From Coriobacteriia bacterium (GTDB lineage Bacteria; Actinomycetota; Coriobacteriia; WRKU01; WQUG01): DNA of 64,000 bases. The notes under the pieces were generated by a model, which saw only the letters and a list, made by a program, of their open reading frames with translations, was not told the DNA's origin and did not search any database. Made by a program: the position numbers and the translations under genes. This document shows, piece by piece, positions 61,304 through 64,000 of this stretch. The stretch spans positions 58,679-122,678 of the forward strand of contig WRBC01000006.1 in the NCBI GenBank assembly GCA_009779855.1. Direction: 5' to 3'. Within the stretch, counting starts at the first letter, position 1, and every line of letters begins with the position of its first letter.

Positions 61304-61403
61304 CGCTAAGACTAATGGCGGGAGTAGGTGTAATAAGATTTTTCGCGGTGATTTTTGTTAAGAGTTGCAGGGTGTCTAAGGTTAATGGGTCAGATTAGTT
61401 TAA

Positions 61404-61479
61404 TGGTGCCCCCAGCTGGATTCGAACCAGCGGCCTTCTGCTCCGGAGGCAGACGCTCTATCCCCTGAGCCATGGGGGC
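61404..61479 (-). tRNA. tRNA-Arg (anticodon CCG)
   Basis: Minus-strand GCCCCCA pairs with TGGGGGC to form the acceptor stem, GCTCAGGGGATAGAGC is the D arm, TCTGCCTCCGGAGCAGA is the anticodon arm with CCG, and GCTGGTTCGAATCCAGC is the T arm. CCA is encoded after the discriminator A. It reads CGG codons. Confidence 0.97.
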
Positions 61480-61518
61480 CAAGAATAGGAAAACCTCTCT
61501 CCAAATTTAACACAGTAA

Positions 61519-61917
61519 CTAAGTCACAATGCGAAGTCCATCCTGCTCAAAACAATGCAGGTCTTTATCACTGCTAAGTAAGACAAGGTCATGCTGCAAG
61601 GCTTCCCACACCAACATATTGTCAAATATATCGTTATGACGCTGAGGTAACCTGAAACTGGTTACAAGTGTGCCTGGCAGCAGGTCTAGACAATCAAATT
61701 GGGAATCAATATCAATGGCATCAAAGAATTCTTCTGGGTTCCTGTTTTTTAAAGGCAGCTTACCTATACGATACTTAATAGCAATCTCCCACATGCTAAG
61801 CGGAGAATAATAAATAGTATTGTAGGGATCTTCTAAGTAACGCCGTACCTTATGAGAGATCTTGTGCGGAGACAATTGGCTCCAAATCAGCATGTTAGTA
61901 TCAAGCAGATATTCCAC
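61519..61917 (-). CDS. PIN-domain toxin (VapC-like)
   Basis: The PIN-domain ribonuclease of a type II toxin-antitoxin pair. EYLLDTNMLIW carries the first catalytic Asp, SPLSMWEIAIKYRIGKLPL the Glu, and RHNDIFDNMLVWEALQHDLVLLSSDKDL (seen in parts) the later Asp residues. GTG at 61917 is chosen: AGAAGG lies about 8 bases before it, while an earlier GTG at 61926 is part of that site. Length 132. It overlaps the antitoxin gene by 17 bases, which couples translation. Confidence 0.88.
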   Translation of the reverse strand: MEYLLDTNMLIWSQLSPHKISHKVRRYLEDPYNTIYYSPLSMWEIAIKYRIGKLPLKNRNPEEFFDAIDIDSQFDCLDLLPGTLVTSFRLPQRHNDIFDNMLVWEALQHDLVLLSSDKDLHCFEQDGLRIVT

Positions 61918-62200
61918 TAGTACCACCTTCTGGATGGCTTAGCTCCTTTACGTCTTCTTCAGAAGAGCGAAGTAAGTCCTCATACGACATTTTTGGAACG
62001 CTGACATCCAGATTCCAATGTGAAAGCATCCCCAGTCTGCGTCTTTTTGGTTTACTTGCCATCCAAGTCTTATAGGGAATCATAACTACAATTGGTTCAT
62101 TTTTTCGCCCTTTTGTTATTGTTACTTCTTCACCAGCCTGCACTCTTTCAAGCACGCTTGAAAACTGAGCACGAGCTTCGGCTATAGCAAAAGCCTGCAT
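61901..62200 (-). CDS. Phd/YefM-family antitoxin
   Basis: The 99-residue protein has the N-terminal Phd/YefM DNA-binding fold: AFAIAEARAQFSSVLERVQAGEEVTITKGRKNEPIVVMIPY (seen as EARAQFSSVLERVQAGEEV and TITKGRKNEPIVVMI). The C-terminal acidic half should be disordered and wrap the toxin. AAGGGG lies about 6 bases before ATG. It is directly upstream of the PIN toxin. Two TTCAATAA repeats upstream may be its operator. Confidence 0.88.
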   Translation of the reverse strand: MQAFAIAEARAQFSSVLERVQAGEEVTITKGRKNEPIVVMIPYKTWMASKPKRRRLGMLSHWNLDVSVPKMSYEDLLRSSEEDVKELSHPEGGTSGISA

Positions 62201-62213
62201 GATTTCCCCTTAG

Positions 62214-62236
62214 TTCAATAAATTATTATTCAATAA
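62214..62236 (-). promoter_or_regulatory. Candidate toxin-antitoxin operator (direct repeat)
   Basis: TTCAATAA occurs at 62214-62221 and 62229-62236, 15 bases apart, immediately upstream of the antitoxin start. Phd-type antitoxins repress their own operons by binding repeats near the promoter. Confidence 0.35.
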
Positions 62237-62257
62237 TCTTTATCAAGGTACAGTATC

Positions 62258-62288
62258 CCATAACTTGTACAAATTGTACAAGTTATGG
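62258..62288. repeat. 31-bp near-perfect palindrome upstream of gdhA and the TA operon
   Basis: Arms 62258-62272 and 62274-62288 (CCATAACTTGTACAA and its reverse complement) flank a single central base. No T-run follows closely on either strand, so an operator is more likely than a terminator. It lies about 60 bases upstream of the TA start and about 70 upstream of the gdhA -35. Confidence 0.7.
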
Positions 62289-62359
62289 AGCTATCCTTTT
62301 TTCAAAGGAACCTAAATGCCTGTCATACATCGCGCACCAATCACTCTACTATCATTCTT

Positions 62360-62387
62360 TTGAAAGACACCTTTACTGTGATAGATT
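62360..62387 (+). promoter_or_regulatory. Promoter of gdhA
   Basis: TTGAAA (62360-62365) and TAGATT (62382-62387) are 16 bases apart, giving a start about 33 bases before the gene. AAAGAGGG before ATG is the ribosome-binding site. Confidence 0.55.
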
Positions 62388-62409
62388 AAAGTAACTACTT
62401 GCCGCTTGA

Positions 62410-63789
<1,380 letters not shown>

Positions 63790-63804
63790 CCAGCCAATTG
63801 AAAA

Positions 63805-63841
63805 TCCCTATAACGCAGGTGTGAGGACAGCGCTATAGGGA
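63805..63841 (-). terminator. Terminator of the wall-anchored protein gene
   Basis: TCCCTATA (63805-63812) and TATAGGGA (63834-63841) form the outer stem, extended by CGC/GCG. On the minus strand it is followed by TTTTCAATT, so it suits the minus-strand gene that ends at 63873. It may act on the convergent gdhA as well. Confidence 0.5.
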
Positions 63842-63872
63842 CTAACAGTGAAAGGTAATAACGCTTTTTCAC

Positions 63873-64000
63873 CTAAGCTACTGGCGTCCCCTCAATAGCT
63901 CTTCTCTTCTTAACTACTAAGGTAGCAGCAAGTATGACAAGAGCAGTAAGTGCAGTAAGAGCAAGGGTGCTTTGTGTGTTAAACCCAGTAGGCGGTACAA
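63873..64000 (-). CDS. C-terminus of an LPxTG-type cell-wall-anchored protein (partial)
   Basis: Reading the minus strand from the window edge in the frame that ends at TAG 63873 gives VPPTGFNTQST, a hydrophobic span of about 20 residues (ALTALTALVILAATLVV) and the basic tail KKRRAIEGTPVA. This is a class-B/C-type sortase signal: a VPPTG recognition motif, membrane span and positive stop. The body of the protein lies outside the window. VPPTG is common for pilins and surface proteins of Actinobacteria, so a pilus subunit is possible, but not shown. Confidence 0.75.
   Translation of the reverse strand, partial: VPPTGFNTQSTLALTALTALVILAATLVVKKRRAIEGTPVA

Overview
The window looks like chromosomal core DNA of a moderate-G+C, Gram-positive, anaerobic actinobacterium, most likely of the Coriobacteriia (Eggerthella-like lineage). 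This is an inference from gene content: SepF and ClpC, sortase-type wall-anchor tails, haem made by the C5 route (HemA), an acetate kinase/phosphotransacetylase pair, hydrogenase maturation genes, and a cytochrome c maturation set whose CcmE carries CxxxY instead of HxxxY. No prophage, transposase or CRISPR array was seen. Most genes lie on the minus strand in long, tightly spaced and often overlapping operons.

Layout. 1-5.9 kb: a SagB-like nitroreductase, an unknown membrane protein, a NIF3-like protein (+), a DUF4349 lipoprotein, an APC amino acid permease and a tiny LPTTA-type membrane ORF. 5.9-10.3 kb: uvrB and coaE, then a PadR/HAAS-permease pair. 10.5-12.5 kb (+): purC and an AI-2E-family transporter. 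12.5-23.2 kb (-): one eleven-gene block, ccmE-ccmF-ccmA-ccmB-ccmC-ccmD-hemX-SDR-hemA-hemC-hemD, joining haem synthesis to haem export and attachment. 23.4-30.4 kb (-): pstS-pstC-pstA-pstB-phoU followed by yggS, sepF and proC. 30.5-36 kb (-): pta-ackA and rnd-xseA-xseB-HIT. 36-39 kb: DUF1284, bioY, birA, pheA. 39.1-46.9 kb: tRNA-Gln, a pair of hairpin repeats, dnaE, a YerC regulator, a RelA/SpoT enzyme and a coupled unknown secreted protein. 47-51.5 kb: cysE, and clpC-ispD-ispF. 51.7-56 kb (+): hypC-hypD-hypE and pgi. 56-61.3 kb (-): lysC, asd, queT, a glycosyltransferase and a LytTR regulator. 61.4-64 kb: tRNA-Arg, a Phd/VapC-type toxin-antitoxin pair, gdhA (+), and the C-terminus of a wall-anchored protein that runs off the window.

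No clearly new multi-gene system was found. The most interesting signals are regulatory or structural. A perfect 11-bp hairpin buries the hemA ribosome-binding site inside the preceding gene. A perfect 20-bp inverted repeat sits inside the pgi coding sequence. CcmE is a CxxxY variant with an extra C-terminal domain. coaE, rnd and lysC each have a -10 hexamer 6-7 bases before their start codon and no evident Shine-Dalgarno (SD), as expected of leaderless transcripts. Intergenic modular hairpin repeats recur. All family calls were made by reading motifs; no database search was run.
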